From Chloroflexota bacterium (GTDB lineage Bacteria; Chloroflexota; Anaerolineae; Thermoflexales; Thermoflexaceae), in contig JAUQQB010000007.1 of the NCBI GenBank assembly GCA_030550075.1, forward strand, positions 1-18,625: DNA of 18,625 nucleotides, given 5' to 3'. Positions 1-7,155 of the stretch are shown piece after piece. Numbering within the stretch: position 1 is the first letter of the stretch; every line of letters starts with the position of its first letter. Below the pieces are notes generated by a model. The model was not told the origin of the DNA. It did no database searches and was given only the letters and a program-made list of their open reading frames with translations. The position numbers and the translations under genes are program-made.

Positions 1-13
1 CTTCGGCGCCCGA

Positions 14-57
14 CCCAGCCCCAAAAACCCGAATCAAAAGGCCAACTGCGTAACTCC
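14..57. repeat. Partial copy of a dispersed MITE-like repeat arm
   Basis: This stretch, from the cccagcccc motif through aaaaggccaac to gtaactcc, matches the right arm of the palindromic element at 10837-10884 over about 44 bases with a few substitutions and small gaps. Only one arm lies in the window; the opposite arm would be to the left of base 1. It is directly followed by a small dyad (cctat-aggg-atagg, 56-69). The two copies show that this is a repeated family and not a local coincidence. Confidence 0.55.
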
Positions 58-82
58 TATAGGGATAGGCTCTTTCGCTCCT

Positions 83-124
83 TCTCTCTTCTCTATAGCC
101 TTTTGGGGCTATAGAGAAGAGAGA
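83..124 (-). terminator. Strong hairpin downstream of the BchI-like gene
   Basis: A perfect inverted repeat of about 18 bp, with the core ctctatagcc facing ggctatagag, closes a six-base loop (ttttgg). It lies 33 bases beyond the stop codon of the BchI-like gene on the minus strand. No U-tract follows it on that strand, so it is either a non-canonical terminator or a 3'-end stabilising structure. Confidence 0.5.
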
Positions 125-156
125 GGAATCGGGCGATCTCTTCCCTTCCCATCCCG

Positions 157-1377
157 TTATCCCGCGTTACGGCGTCGCCTAGATCGAGGGTGCCGATTCT
201 GAATGATGGCCAGGATCTCCTCGTCTTCTTTTTCCTGCTGAGCAATGAAAGTCATGATGAAGGCGCTGCGACGTTGACGGAGCGCCATCGGAGCCACTGT
301 TTGCAGATCCTTGAGAGTGACGACTTCCCGGCCATCCGCAGCGGCATACGCCCGCGCGGCTTCCAGTAAGGCCACCTCCGCCCGGCTGGACTCGATGCCT
401 AGCTGATGGATCCAACGAACTGCCTGCTGCTCCAGCTCCGGCGGAATCGTCACCCCGGGCAGTCGCTGGCGGGCCTCCGCGATCTCCGCAGCCGCCGCCG
501 CGGTCTCGTACGCCCACTGAGCCACCAGCGCATAGGGATTGCTTCGGAAGAGCCGGACCCGACGGTAAACCTCCAGCCGGTCCTGGGGATCGTTTAGGCC
601 GCGCACAACCACCCGCAACCCGAAGCGATCGTGAATCTGGGGCCGCAACGCGCCTTCTTCAGGGTTCATGGAAGCGATCAGGATCAGGCGGGCGCGATAG
701 CTCGCCACCAGCGGCCCCCGCCGCACGGTATACCGGCCCAGCGCCGCTGCGTCCAGGATCGCGTTTGCAATCTCCGGGTCCAGGAGATTCACTTCATCTA
801 CATAGAGCACATTTTGATCCGCCTGAGCCAGAAGCCCATATCGGATTCTGACCTTCCCTTCTAAAGCAGCCTGCTCGTCAAATCCTCCGATGACATCCTC
901 CAGGCGTGCGTTCAAAGGGAGCTCGATCAGACGCATACGATCCGGAGCAGTGATCGGTTCCCCCTGACCCAGTTTGCGGGCGCAATCCTTACAAATCACA
1001 TGGAAGCCTAGCGTGTAAGCAGCCTCCGGCTCGCAACCGTAAGGACAGAGCGAACGCTCCACTGGTGGAAGCAGATCCAGCAGGCCTCGAACCGCCGTCG
1101 TCTTGCCGGTTCCCCGCGCGCCCATCAGCAACACGCCCCCAATCGCCGGGTTGATCAGGGCCAGGACCAGCGCGAGCTTCATTTCAGTCTGACCCACGAT
1201 GGCCAGGAACGGAAAGCGAACCACTTCCTCTGCTGGCCGGTCAACTGGAGGGCGCGCGCGGAGAACCCGGGCTGCGGGGCTCTGTTCTTCCAGCAGCTGG
1301 AGCAACATTGAGGTCCGCCGGGGTGCCTTCGGCGGGGCCTCCGCACTCAACGCCGCGCGCTCAGGATCCTCTCCCAT
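157..1377 (-). CDS. BchI/ChlI-like magnesium chelatase subunit I, AAA+ ATPase
   Basis: The 406-residue protein is an AAA+ ATPase of the magnesium chelatase subunit I family. These proteins use ATP hydrolysis to drive metal insertion, together with a VWA-containing D subunit. Visible motifs are Walker A GARGTGKT (87-94), Walker B LYVDE (191-195), sensor-1 asparagine in SMNPE (about 238), an arginine-finger-like segment HDRFG (about 250-254) and a sensor-2-like arginine (about 332). An insertion after Walker A carries four cysteines (C111, C115, C129, C132), suggesting a Zn or Fe-S site. The first codon overlaps the end of the upstream LLM gene by 31 bases, with only a weak ribosome-binding site; Met24 (position 1308) is an alternative start. 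No bchD, bchH or other pigment gene is nearby, so a role in chlorophyll synthesis is not shown; a general MoxR/BchI-type metal-chelatase or remodelling role is equally possible. Family assignment is firm, substrate unknown. Confidence 0.88.
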   Translation of the reverse strand: MGEDPERAALSAEAPPKAPRRTSMLLQLLEEQSPAARVLRARPPVDRPAEEVVRFPFLAIVGQTEMKLALVLALINPAIGGVLLMGARGTGKTTAVRGLLDLLPPVERSLCPYGCEPEAAYTLGFHVICKDCARKLGQGEPITAPDRMRLIELPLNARLEDVIGGFDEQAALEGKVRIRYGLLAQADQNVLYVDEVNLLDPEIANAILDAAALGRYTVRRGPLVASYRARLILIASMNPEEGALRPQIHDRFGLRVVVRGLNDPQDRLEVYRRVRLFRSNPYALVAQWAYETAAAAAEIAEARQRLPGVTIPPELEQQAVRWIHQLGIESSRAEVALLEAARAYAAADGREVVTLKDLQTVAPMALRQRRSAFIMTFIAQQEKEDEEILAIIQNRHPRSRRRRNAG

Positions 1378-2357
1378 AAGTCCCGATCCTGTAACCGGAA
1401 AGGTCGATACAGCGTCACTCGATCCAGCAAACCCTCATAGGTCGCCTGCAGGCGCTCCCATATGGCTTCCGGCGGGGCAATAATCGCGAAGGCCTCCAGG
1501 ATTTCATCCGAGACCTGACGGGGCATTTCCTCCCAGCGCCCCCGGGCGGCGAGGGCGGAAAGCTCTTCCCCGATCCCCTCCCACCCATGCACCAACCACA
1601 CCCGACGGTAAGAGGGCGTGGAGCCATAGAAAGCGACCTGGGCGCGGACGAATTCCCGCATCTCCTGCATCTCCGCCTCATCGCGGCCGGTGATGATAAA
1701 CACGCTGCCAACAATCGTGAGCTCCTTTCGGCTCCGGCCCGCCTTGCGCGTCCCGGCTTCAATAGCTGGCAGCAGGACCTCACGCAGATAGCGGGGGGTG
1801 TGGAAGGGATGGACGAAGAACCCATCTCCGACCTCCCCGGCCAGACGGGCGAGCGGTGGGTTCACCCCGGCGATCACAATCGGGATCCGGGGATCCGGGA
1901 TCGGCCCGGGATCGAAGAAGGGCGACATCAGGGTCAGCTTGAAGAACCACCCCCGGTAGTTCAGGCGGTTCCCCAGCTGCCAGCATGCCCAGACTGCGCG
2001 GATGGCCTCCACCGTTTCCCGAAGTTTCGGAACCGGAGACTCCCATGGCATCCCGAAGCGGCGTTCGATATGCGCCTTCACTTGAGTGCCCAGGCCAAGG
2101 ATCACCCGGCCCGGAGCGGCCGCGGCCAAATCCCACACGGTGTAAGCGATGGCAGTCGGACTACGGGCGAAGGCAATGGCCACGCCGGTCCCCATGGTGA
2201 TCTGCCGGGTGTGCTCGGCTGCCAGGGCAAGGGGAAGAAATGGGTCGTGACGGGTTTCATGGGTCCAGATCCCATCGAAGCCCAGTGCCTCCGCCTCGCG
2301 GGCCAACGCGGGGACCTCTAAGAGTCGATCAAAATACAGGTTGGCGTCCAGGCGCAT
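1347..2357 (-). CDS. LLM-class flavin-dependent (F420-type) oxidoreductase
   Basis: The 336-residue protein has the luciferase-like monooxygenase TIM-barrel pattern: an N-terminal strand (MRLDANLYFD), the helix-strand segment AREAEALGFDGIWTHET, then a conserved block near ITMGTGVAIAFARSPT and GRVILGLGTQVKAHIERRFG. This resembles the F420-dependent subgroup known as TIGR03617. Such enzymes use F420 or FMN to oxidise or reduce small organic substrates in the cytosol; the substrate cannot be read from sequence. The start is well supported by GGAGG at 2364-2368 upstream of ATG 2357. The stop falls inside the start region of the BchI-like gene, giving a 31-base overlap and probable co-transcription. 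Length is typical of the family. Confidence is high for the superfamily and moderate for F420 use. Confidence 0.88.
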   Translation of the reverse strand: MRLDANLYFDRLLEVPALAREAEALGFDGIWTHETRHDPFLPLALAAEHTRQITMGTGVAIAFARSPTAIAYTVWDLAAAAPGRVILGLGTQVKAHIERRFGMPWESPVPKLRETVEAIRAVWACWQLGNRLNYRGWFFKLTLMSPFFDPGPIPDPRIPIVIAGVNPPLARLAGEVGDGFFVHPFHTPRYLREVLLPAIEAGTRKAGRSRKELTIVGSVFIITGRDEAEMQEMREFVRAQVAFYGSTPSYRRVWLVHGWEGIGEELSALAARGRWEEMPRQVSDEILEAFAIIAPPEAIWERLQATYEGLLDRVTLYRPFRLQDRDLWERILSARR

Positions 2358-2362
2358 TGTAG

Positions 2363-2397
2363 GCCTCCATGAAGGGCCTTGCGTCTCCCATTTTATA
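2363..2397 (-). promoter_or_regulatory. Possible -10 element and RBS for the LLM-bchI operon
   Basis: On the minus strand TATAAA (2397 to 2392) lies about 35 bases before the ATG, at a distance fitting a short leader, and is followed by the GGAGG ribosome-binding site. No convincing -35 hexamer is found 16-18 bases upstream. The same AT-rich spot reads TATAAT on the plus strand (2394-2399), so the direction is not fully settled. Confidence 0.3.
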
Positions 2398-2620
2398 ATG
2401 GAAACGCGACTTTCCGAGGATAGGCGTTACGCCCTCGCGAGTCGACGAAAATTCAGCGCATCCTCCTCGAGCCTTCGGCCGAAGGTCGGCCTTCGCCGAT
2501 CCTAAGGGTGTCCGTGCAGACGGACGCCTGGCGCAGAGCGCTCAGGGAGGCCGATCTCGATAGGCGCGAAGACGCCGACCGAAGAAGAGAGTAAGCTCTT
2601 CCCTATAACAGGATTCAGAG
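2398..2620. other. Divergent intergenic region rich in short dyads
   Basis: No gene is visible between the divergent LLM and PAP2-like genes. The stretch contains a perfect 14-base palindrome ccttcggccgaagg (2472-2485), a hairpin gtccgt-gcag-acggac (2510-2525) and further small dyads around 2530-2610. Together these could form a structured 5' leader for the plus-strand gene, but no known riboswitch class is recognised. A weak Shine-Dalgarno (cagga) precedes the ATG at 2621. Confidence 0.4.
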
Positions 2621-3667
2621 ATGCGTGCTTATCTTCCCTGGTATCTGGTGATCGGTTATATCGGGGCGGCATGGGCTGCTGCCCTGGGGGTGGTCCTCCT
2701 GCACTGGGGCCATGTATGCGCTTCCCGCTCACTTCGGATCGGCGGGGCATTGCTCCTGCTCGGGGGCGGGATCGGGTTCTTCGCCGGAGTGCCCGAGATC
2801 TGGACGCCAGGGCCGGCCGGCACGGAACTCAGTGTGATGAGCGGGCTCGCTATTCTGGGGGCCTGGGCAGTCTTCCGGGCGTGGCAGACGTTAGGTCCTT
2901 CCCTTCTCCACGGAACGAGAGCTAGCCTCCGGACAGCCCCCCATCCCTTTCCCCCATCCAGGGGGATGGACCCGGTTCGTGCCCCCGCAACCTGCGCTTC
3001 CCTGGAGACACATAAGACAGAAAGGCGGATGGGATTTCGCTGGATTGGCTGGGGCATCACCATCGTCGCGATCCTTGCCATCTGGCGCTGGGAAATCCCG
3101 TTGTTTTTCGCCATGAACCGGTATGCCGGGCGGACGCCCGGGATCGATGGGCTGGCACGTTTGCTGATCAACGACTATGCCGTGCCCACAGCGCTGGCAA
3201 TGCTGGCATGGGCGATGTGGCTGACCGGAGATCCAAAGCGCCAGGCAGCGGTCCTGCGGGCCATCTCAACGGTTCCCCTCAGCGGCCTGATTCTGGAGGC
3301 CTTAAGCGCCCTTTACTTCCGCCCCCGTCCTTTCACTGATCACGAGGTCAACCTGTTGTTTTACCATCCATCGGATTCTTCCTTTCCAAGCAACGCGGCC
3401 ACGGTCGCATGGGCGATTGCCATCTCCTTGTGGACCGGCGATCCGGGGATAGGGCGAGTGGGGATGTTGCTCGCGGCAGGAATCAGCTGGGCTCGGGTTT
3501 ACGGCGGAGTGCACTATCCGATGGATGTGGTAGCGGGAGCACTGCTGGGTACCGTGCTAAGCTTAGGGCTTGCCCGCCAGCGCTGCCTGCGCGAATGGAG
3601 CATGCGCATAGCGTACCAGGTTGGACGATATATGTCTATCCCTGGATGTAGAGAGTATTCGCCCTAA
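2621..3667 (+). CDS. PAP2-family membrane phosphatase-like protein, catalytic His missing, N-terminal extension
   Basis: The C-terminal half (about 137-335) is a PAP2-type membrane domain, as in undecaprenyl-pyrophosphate or phosphatidic acid phosphatases. Motif 1 is represented by RPRPF (234-238), without an obvious motif-1 lysine. Motif 3 is intact (R292, H298, D302 in RVYGGVHYPMD). Motif 2 reads SFPSNAATVA (254-263) where PSGH or PSNH is expected, so the catalytic histidine is replaced or its codon deleted. Residues 1-97 form a separate hydrophobic block with about three membrane segments, and 98-136 is a polar, proline-rich linker that looks like non-coding DNA read through. Met137 (position 3029), preceded by aaaggcgg, could be the true start of a 212-residue PAP2 protein. 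Membrane location is clear; phosphatase activity is doubtful. The gene is divergent from the LLM gene and convergent with the kinase gene. Confidence 0.75.
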   Translation: MRAYLPWYLVIGYIGAAWAAALGVVLLHWGHVCASRSLRIGGALLLLGGGIGFFAGVPEIWTPGPAGTELSVMSGLAILGAWAVFRAWQTLGPSLLHGTRASLRTAPHPFPPSRGMDPVRAPATCASLETHKTERRMGFRWIGWGITIVAILAIWRWEIPLFFAMNRYAGRTPGIDGLARLLINDYAVPTALAMLAWAMWLTGDPKRQAAVLRAISTVPLSGLILEALSALYFRPRPFTDHEVNLLFYHPSDSSFPSNAATVAWAIAISLWTGDPGIGRVGMLLAAGISWARVYGGVHYPMDVVAGALLGTVLSLGLARQRCLREWSMRIAYQVGRYMSIPGCREYSP

Positions 3668-3950
3668 CGTGCTCTATTGCAATTTCAGCGCTCCTTGCCC
3701 AGGATTCGGGATGTGCCCCTCCCTCCTACCCCTCGCTGCACGACACTTTTCGGGATGGCTTAGAGCGTGTCTGAAAATTTGCCCGAGGAAAAATGCCGTC
3801 CACGAATGCCATTTAGGGGTTCGTGGGGGATTCGTGAGTGGCCCCACCCGCCTGCGCTTAAGATGGTCAGACGAAGTCGAAGGCTTAAACGCTCTCTTAG
3901 ACAGGCACTCCGCTTCGCTCCATGTCCGACTACCAACAGGAGCTTCTTTG
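3668..3950. other. Gene-free region with degenerate repeat remnants
   Basis: No convincing gene is present. The sequence gcgtgtctgaaaatt (3765-3779) resembles a segment at 12128-12143. Between about 3796 and 3845 are partly inverted copies of a cacgaatgcc / ggttcgtggg / gattcgtgag motif. From about 3893 to 3936 lies a half copy of the right arm of the tandem units that follow (ggcactccgcttcgctcc...gactaccaac). The region looks like decayed repeat elements downstream of the PAP2-like gene. Confidence 0.45.
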
Positions 3951-4235
3951 TTCGTAGTAGGGCACGTCAGTGCCCGTTCTCTTTGCGAACGCTTAGACGG
4001 GCACTTCGCTTCGCCTCGTGCCCTACTACAAACAAAGGTCTTTCCTGCTCGTAGTAGGGCACGTCAGTGCCCGTTATTCTTGTGAACGCCTATAACGGGT
4101 ACTCCGTTTCGCTTCGTACCCGACTACGAACGAGGGTCTTTCCGGTTCGTAGTAGGGCACGTAAGTGCCCGTTCTCTATTTTGCGCACGGTTATAACGAA
4201 CACTCTGCTTCGTGCCTGACTACGAACAGGAGGGA
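3951..4235. repeat. Three tandem 97-98 bp palindromic repeat units
   Basis: Units start at 3951, 4048 and 4146. Each has a left arm ttcgtagtagggcacgt..agtgcccgtt, a spacer of about 20 bases with gaacg or gcacg, and a right arm that is the inverse of the left arm with an added gaagcgaagcg-type segment. In unit 1 the outer arms gtagtagggcac (3954-3965) and gtgccctactac (4018-4029) are perfectly complementary, as are the inner arms gtgcccgt (3970-3977) and acgggcac (3997-4004). The left arm can also fold alone (gggcac-gtca-gtgccc). Units are separated by a pyrimidine-rich stretch near gtctttcc. Unit 3 is the most diverged. This is a palindromic dispersed-repeat family arrayed in tandem, unlike a CRISPR because there are no unique spacers of even length. 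Confidence 0.8.
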
Positions 4236-4294
4236 GGGGTCAGCGGCCGATGACCCCAGAATCCCCTTCCTGTGGCTCTCTAAGCCAGCGAGCT

Positions 4295-5329
4295 TTATGA
4301 GGGCAGAAAGATCGTCACCCGTGTCCCTTTGCCCGGGGCACTGGCGATAGAGAGCTGCCCTCCCAGCATCTCCACCCATTGACGAATGGAAGCCAATCCG
4401 ATGGTCTTGCGCCGCGGCGCGTTCGCCAGTGCCTCCTCCACATCGAAGCCTATCCCGTTGTCCTCCACCTCCAGGCGAACCCCCTGTGGCTGGAAGATCA
4501 AACGGACCGCGGCTTGGGAGGCCTGCGCGTGGAGACGCACGTTCGTGAGGAGCTCCTGCACGATACGGAAGAGGGCAGCCTCCTGGTAGGCGGCCAGCCG
4601 ACGCTCTTCCCCGCTGATCTGCAGGTTGAGGGAGAACTTCACCTTGTCTTTTAAGGCCTCCACATAGCGCCTCACCGTGGGGACCAGCCCCAAATCATCC
4701 AGGCTCATCGGGCGGATATCGAACAGGAACTCCCGCATGCGCTGGAAGGTCTCGACGACTGCGCTTTTCAAAGCAGCGAGCTCCGCCTTCGCCCGTTCCG
4801 GATCCCGCTGGAAGAGCCGTTCGCAGATCTCCGCCTGCAACACCAGATTGGTCAACGCCTGGGCGGGCCCATCGTGGAGCTGGCGGACCAGCCGCTGGCG
4901 TTCCTGTTCCTGAGCCTCAAAGAGGCGGACGATCAGACCGGATTCCATGCCAGCGCGGGAGGTCAAAGCGTCTTCCTGCACTAAGGCCAGCATGGAGAGG
5001 ATGCGATCCAGGGTCTCCAGATAACGCTGAAGATGGGACTCCAGGCCTTGAAATTTCTCCAGCTGCCCTCGCATCAGCCACAGCCGCTTCTGAACATCCA
5101 TGGCGGATTGATAGGTCTCAATGATCTCGGTGGATGGGATGCTCTCCGGACGACTCTCCATTTGTTTGATTTGATTCGTCAGATGCAGGCTGCGCTGGGC
5201 CAGCCGCTCAACATCTGTAGAGGTCTGCCGGATCAGCGCCTGCAGTTCCGATAGTTGCCGCTGGACCGCCTCCTGCTCCTCACGGCAGTAATTCAACAGA
5301 TCCTGCAGAGGCGTGTTCTGATCGGTCAC
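4295..5329 (-). CDS. Cytosolic DegS-like sensor histidine kinase (HisKA_3 family)
   Basis: The 344-residue protein has a long N-terminal coiled-coil region (about 10-140), a HisKA_3 dimerisation and phosphoacceptor segment EQERQRLVRQLHDGPAQ with His152, and a HATPase domain with N-box LLTNVRLHA, G1 box DNGIGF and the GLASIRQ segment near the C terminus. No membrane segment or known sensor domain is visible, so the signal is probably cytosolic and read through the coiled coil, as in DegS. It presumably phosphorylates the response regulator encoded just upstream. Translation starts at a GTG whose bases overlap the regulator stop codon as GTGA (5326-5329), which implies translational coupling. 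Length and domain order fit the NarX/DegS-like kinases. The 3' end faces the repeat island. Confidence 0.92.
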   Translation of the reverse strand: MTDQNTPLQDLLNYCREEQEAVQRQLSELQALIRQTSTDVERLAQRSLHLTNQIKQMESRPESIPSTEIIETYQSAMDVQKRLWLMRGQLEKFQGLESHLQRYLETLDRILSMLALVQEDALTSRAGMESGLIVRLFEAQEQERQRLVRQLHDGPAQALTNLVLQAEICERLFQRDPERAKAELAALKSAVVETFQRMREFLFDIRPMSLDDLGLVPTVRRYVEALKDKVKFSLNLQISGEERRLAAYQEAALFRIVQELLTNVRLHAQASQAAVRLIFQPQGVRLEVEDNGIGFDVEEALANAPRRKTIGLASIRQWVEMLGGQLSIASAPGKGTRVTIFLPS

Positions 5330-6000
5330 GGCTTCTCCTCCGGGACAATAGGCTCTTCAGGCAGACGGACCCACCCGCGGCGGATCGCCAGGATGGCCGC
5401 CTGGGTCCGATCGCTCAAATCCAGTTTGCGCAGGATCGCTGTCATATGATTTTTAACGGTCTGCTGGCTGATCCCCAGCCGCTCTGCGATGGCCTTGTTG
5501 CTATATCCCAGGGCGACATACTGAAGGATCTCTCGCTCCCTGGGAGAAAGAACATGGTCCTCGATTTCCTCCGCCTCGCCCACGATCTGTTGCGCTTCGA
5601 CCGCGTTCACAACCCGCGAGCCCATGATATAGCGCCCGGAGAGCACATGGCGGATATTCTGAAGGAGGAGATCCGGAGGCGTATCTTTGGAGCAGTAACC
5701 GTTCGCACCGATGCGGATGGCATGACGCATCTGCTCCTCGCTGTCATAAGCGGTCAGGACGAGGATGGTGCCCTCGAATCCATGAGCTCGTGCCTGTCGG
5801 ATCACATCCAATCCATTGAGGCCCGGCAGATGGACATCCATCAACACGAGATGGGGATTCAGTCTCAGGATCATGTTCAAGGCGATCTGCCCATCCGATG
5901 CCTCACCGATCACCTGGAGGCCAGGCTCCAGGGCCAGCGTATCCCGCACGCCCTTGCGGAACAGCGGGTGATCGTCCACAATCAGCACCCGATACGCCAT
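5326..6000 (-). CDS. NarL/FixJ-type response regulator (DegU-like)
   Basis: The 224-residue protein has a receiver domain (1-120) with acidic pair DD (9-10), phosphorylation site Asp55 in LVLMDVHLPG, Thr83 and Lys105 (GYCSKDTPP). A C-terminal LuxR/NarL helix-turn-helix follows (about 150-212; LSPREREILQYVALGYSNKAIAERLG split across its first helices, then SQQTVKNHM). It is a DNA-binding transcription regulator, activated by the kinase encoded directly downstream. A very strong ribosome-binding site, AGGAGGT, sits seven bases before the ATG, and the gene opens a two-gene operon. A YhfC-like protease gene is divergent and may be a target, which is inference from position only. Confidence 0.94.
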   Translation of the reverse strand: MAYRVLIVDDHPLFRKGVRDTLALEPGLQVIGEASDGQIALNMILRLNPHLVLMDVHLPGLNGLDVIRQARAHGFEGTILVLTAYDSEEQMRHAIRIGANGYCSKDTPPDLLLQNIRHVLSGRYIMGSRVVNAVEAQQIVGEAEEIEDHVLSPREREILQYVALGYSNKAIAERLGISQQTVKNHMTAILRKLDLSDRTQAAILAIRRGWVRLPEEPIVPEEKP

Positions 6001-6049
6001 TGTCGCACCTCCTTTCTATTCACCCCACATAGCCGACTCCTCACTTTGT

Positions 6050-6079
6050 CCCATATGAACGAAGCACTCGGATGGTCAA
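6050..6079 (-). promoter_or_regulatory. Candidate promoter of the two-component operon
   Basis: On the minus strand TTGACC (6079 to 6074), a 5/6 match to the -35 consensus, is followed after 16-17 bases by a weak -10 region around CATATGG. The leader to the ATG at 6000 would be about 45 bases. The -10 match is poor, so this is tentative. Confidence 0.3.
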
Positions 6080-6170
6080 GCTTATAAAAACGCTTTTCCC
6101 ACCCCCATGGACCGGGCTCGGGATTTAAACAGGCTAGGCTTGGGGGATCTCTCCGGTGCGCCCCCCCCAG

Positions 6171-6199
6171 TTGTCCATTGCGTTCTAAATATTTTTAAA
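6171..6199 (+). promoter_or_regulatory. Candidate promoter for the YhfC-like gene
   Basis: TTGTCC (6171-6176) and TTTAAA (6194-6199), each 4/6 to consensus, are spaced by 17 bases in the locally AT-rich part of the intergenic region. The transcript would have a leader of about 170 bases that contains the 10-base direct repeat. Tentative. Confidence 0.3.
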
Positions 6200-6239
6200 A
6201 TGAAACTGCAGATTAGACAAATCAGAAATGCCATTGTGT

Positions 6240-6276
6240 AACTTTCTGGGATGGCTCTGATGAGAGAACTTTCTGG
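6240..6276. repeat. Direct repeat aactttctgg, 27-base period
   Basis: The ten-base sequence aactttctgg occurs at 6240-6249 and again at 6267-6276, both upstream of the YhfC-like gene and in the region shared with the divergent two-component operon. The start-to-start distance of 27 bases is not far from two and a half helical turns. It could be a regulator-binding pair, possibly for the neighbouring response regulator. The rest of the 6001-6375 intergenic region contains no other gene. Confidence 0.4.
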
Positions 6277-6375
6277 AGTGGAGCAAGCCCCTCCCCAAGG
6301 TCCAAAGAGTCTCGGGAAAGGGGAAGAACAAAGAAGTTGCATATGGGGTCGGAATTCTCGCCGAGGCGAGACACG

Positions 6376-7155
6376 ATGGAGCTCCTGATTCAAACAAGCG
6401 CCATGCTGGCGATTCTCTTTGGAGGACCGGCCCTGGCCCTGTGGGCGCGGGCCCGCTGGAGGCGACCCGCGGCCTGGCTCGGAGTTGGTGCCCTGACGTT
6501 CACAGGGGCGCAGGCGCTGCGGTTGCCCTTGCTGGCCGGGCTGACCGAATTGTTTCGGCGCGGATGGCTTCCCCCACCGCCTGATCCGTTCGTGTTTAAT
6601 GTGATGACCCTCAGCCTCTCCGCAGGCCTCTTTGAGGAGACTGCTCGCTGGCTGGGGATGCGCTGGGCTCACCGCCGCCAGACCCGTATGGGTGAGCGCC
6701 TGGAGGGCACGGATGTCCTGGTGCTGGGCTTGGCCCATGGAGGCACGGAAGCTTTCTGGTTAGGGCTGGTGGGGTGGATCCAGCTGCTCGCTATGCAATT
6801 GATGCGAGAAGGCGCGCTTCCGATCCCCCCGGGGGCAGAAGGCGCGGTCACAGCCTATTGGGCCACGCCCGCCTGGATCCCCTGGGTGGGGGTGCTGGAG
6901 CGAGGGATGGCTATCGTAATCCACACAGGCCTCTCCTTTCTAATCTGGCCAGCGATTTGCCGGAAGCAGCCGGTCTGGTGGGGAGCGGCTGTGTTGCTTC
7001 ACGCGCTGGTAAATGGAACCGCCGGCTATGCCATCGCTCGCTGGGGAATGTGGGCGGCGGAGGGGATTGTAGCGCTCTGGACGCTTGCAATCGGCTGGGG
7101 AATCCGACGGGCATGGGCGGCTACGAGTGCTTTGTCGCATGAGCCCACCCCATAA
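6376..7155 (+). CDS. YhfC-family putative intramembrane glutamic-type protease
   Basis: The protein (259 residues from Met at 6376) is a polytopic membrane protein with about seven hydrophobic segments. It carries the family pattern EETARW (E87, E88, R91 in this numbering), AHGGTEA (H121, E125), a later histidine in VIHTGLS (about 183) and LLHALVNG (H209). These motifs match the YhfC/DUF2324 group, related to the CPBP/PrsW intramembrane proteases that cleave substrates inside the membrane. The substrate is unknown. The start at 6376 was preferred over 6337 and 6343 because a gaggcgag ribosome-binding site lies just upstream and because the hydrophobic segment begins directly after it; the longer form adds 13 polar residues. 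The gene is single, divergent from the two-component operon and convergent with the sulfur-relay operon. Confidence 0.8.
   Translation: MELLIQTSAMLAILFGGPALALWARARWRRPAAWLGVGALTFTGAQALRLPLLAGLTELFRRGWLPPPPDPFVFNVMTLSLSAGLFEETARWLGMRWAHRRQTRMGERLEGTDVLVLGLAHGGTEAFWLGLVGWIQLLAMQLMREGALPIPPGAEGAVTAYWATPAWIPWVGVLERGMAIVIHTGLSFLIWPAICRKQPVWWGAAVLLHALVNGTAGYAIARWGMWAAEGIVALWTLAIGWGIRRAWAATSALSHEPTP

Noticed and set aside
3621..4085. Open frames through the tandem repeat island on the plus strand
   Set aside because: Two different frames stay open only because the palindromic repeats lack stops; translations are repeat-derived (RARQCP-type) with no start support.
3951..4235. CRISPR array
   Set aside because: Units are themselves palindromic and nearly identical over their whole length; there are no unique spacers and no cas genes.
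6082..6738. Minus-strand open frame of 218 codons across the YhfC-like gene start
   Set aside because: Overlaps the intergenic region and an antisense part of the protease gene; no membrane or domain pattern, no ribosome-binding site.
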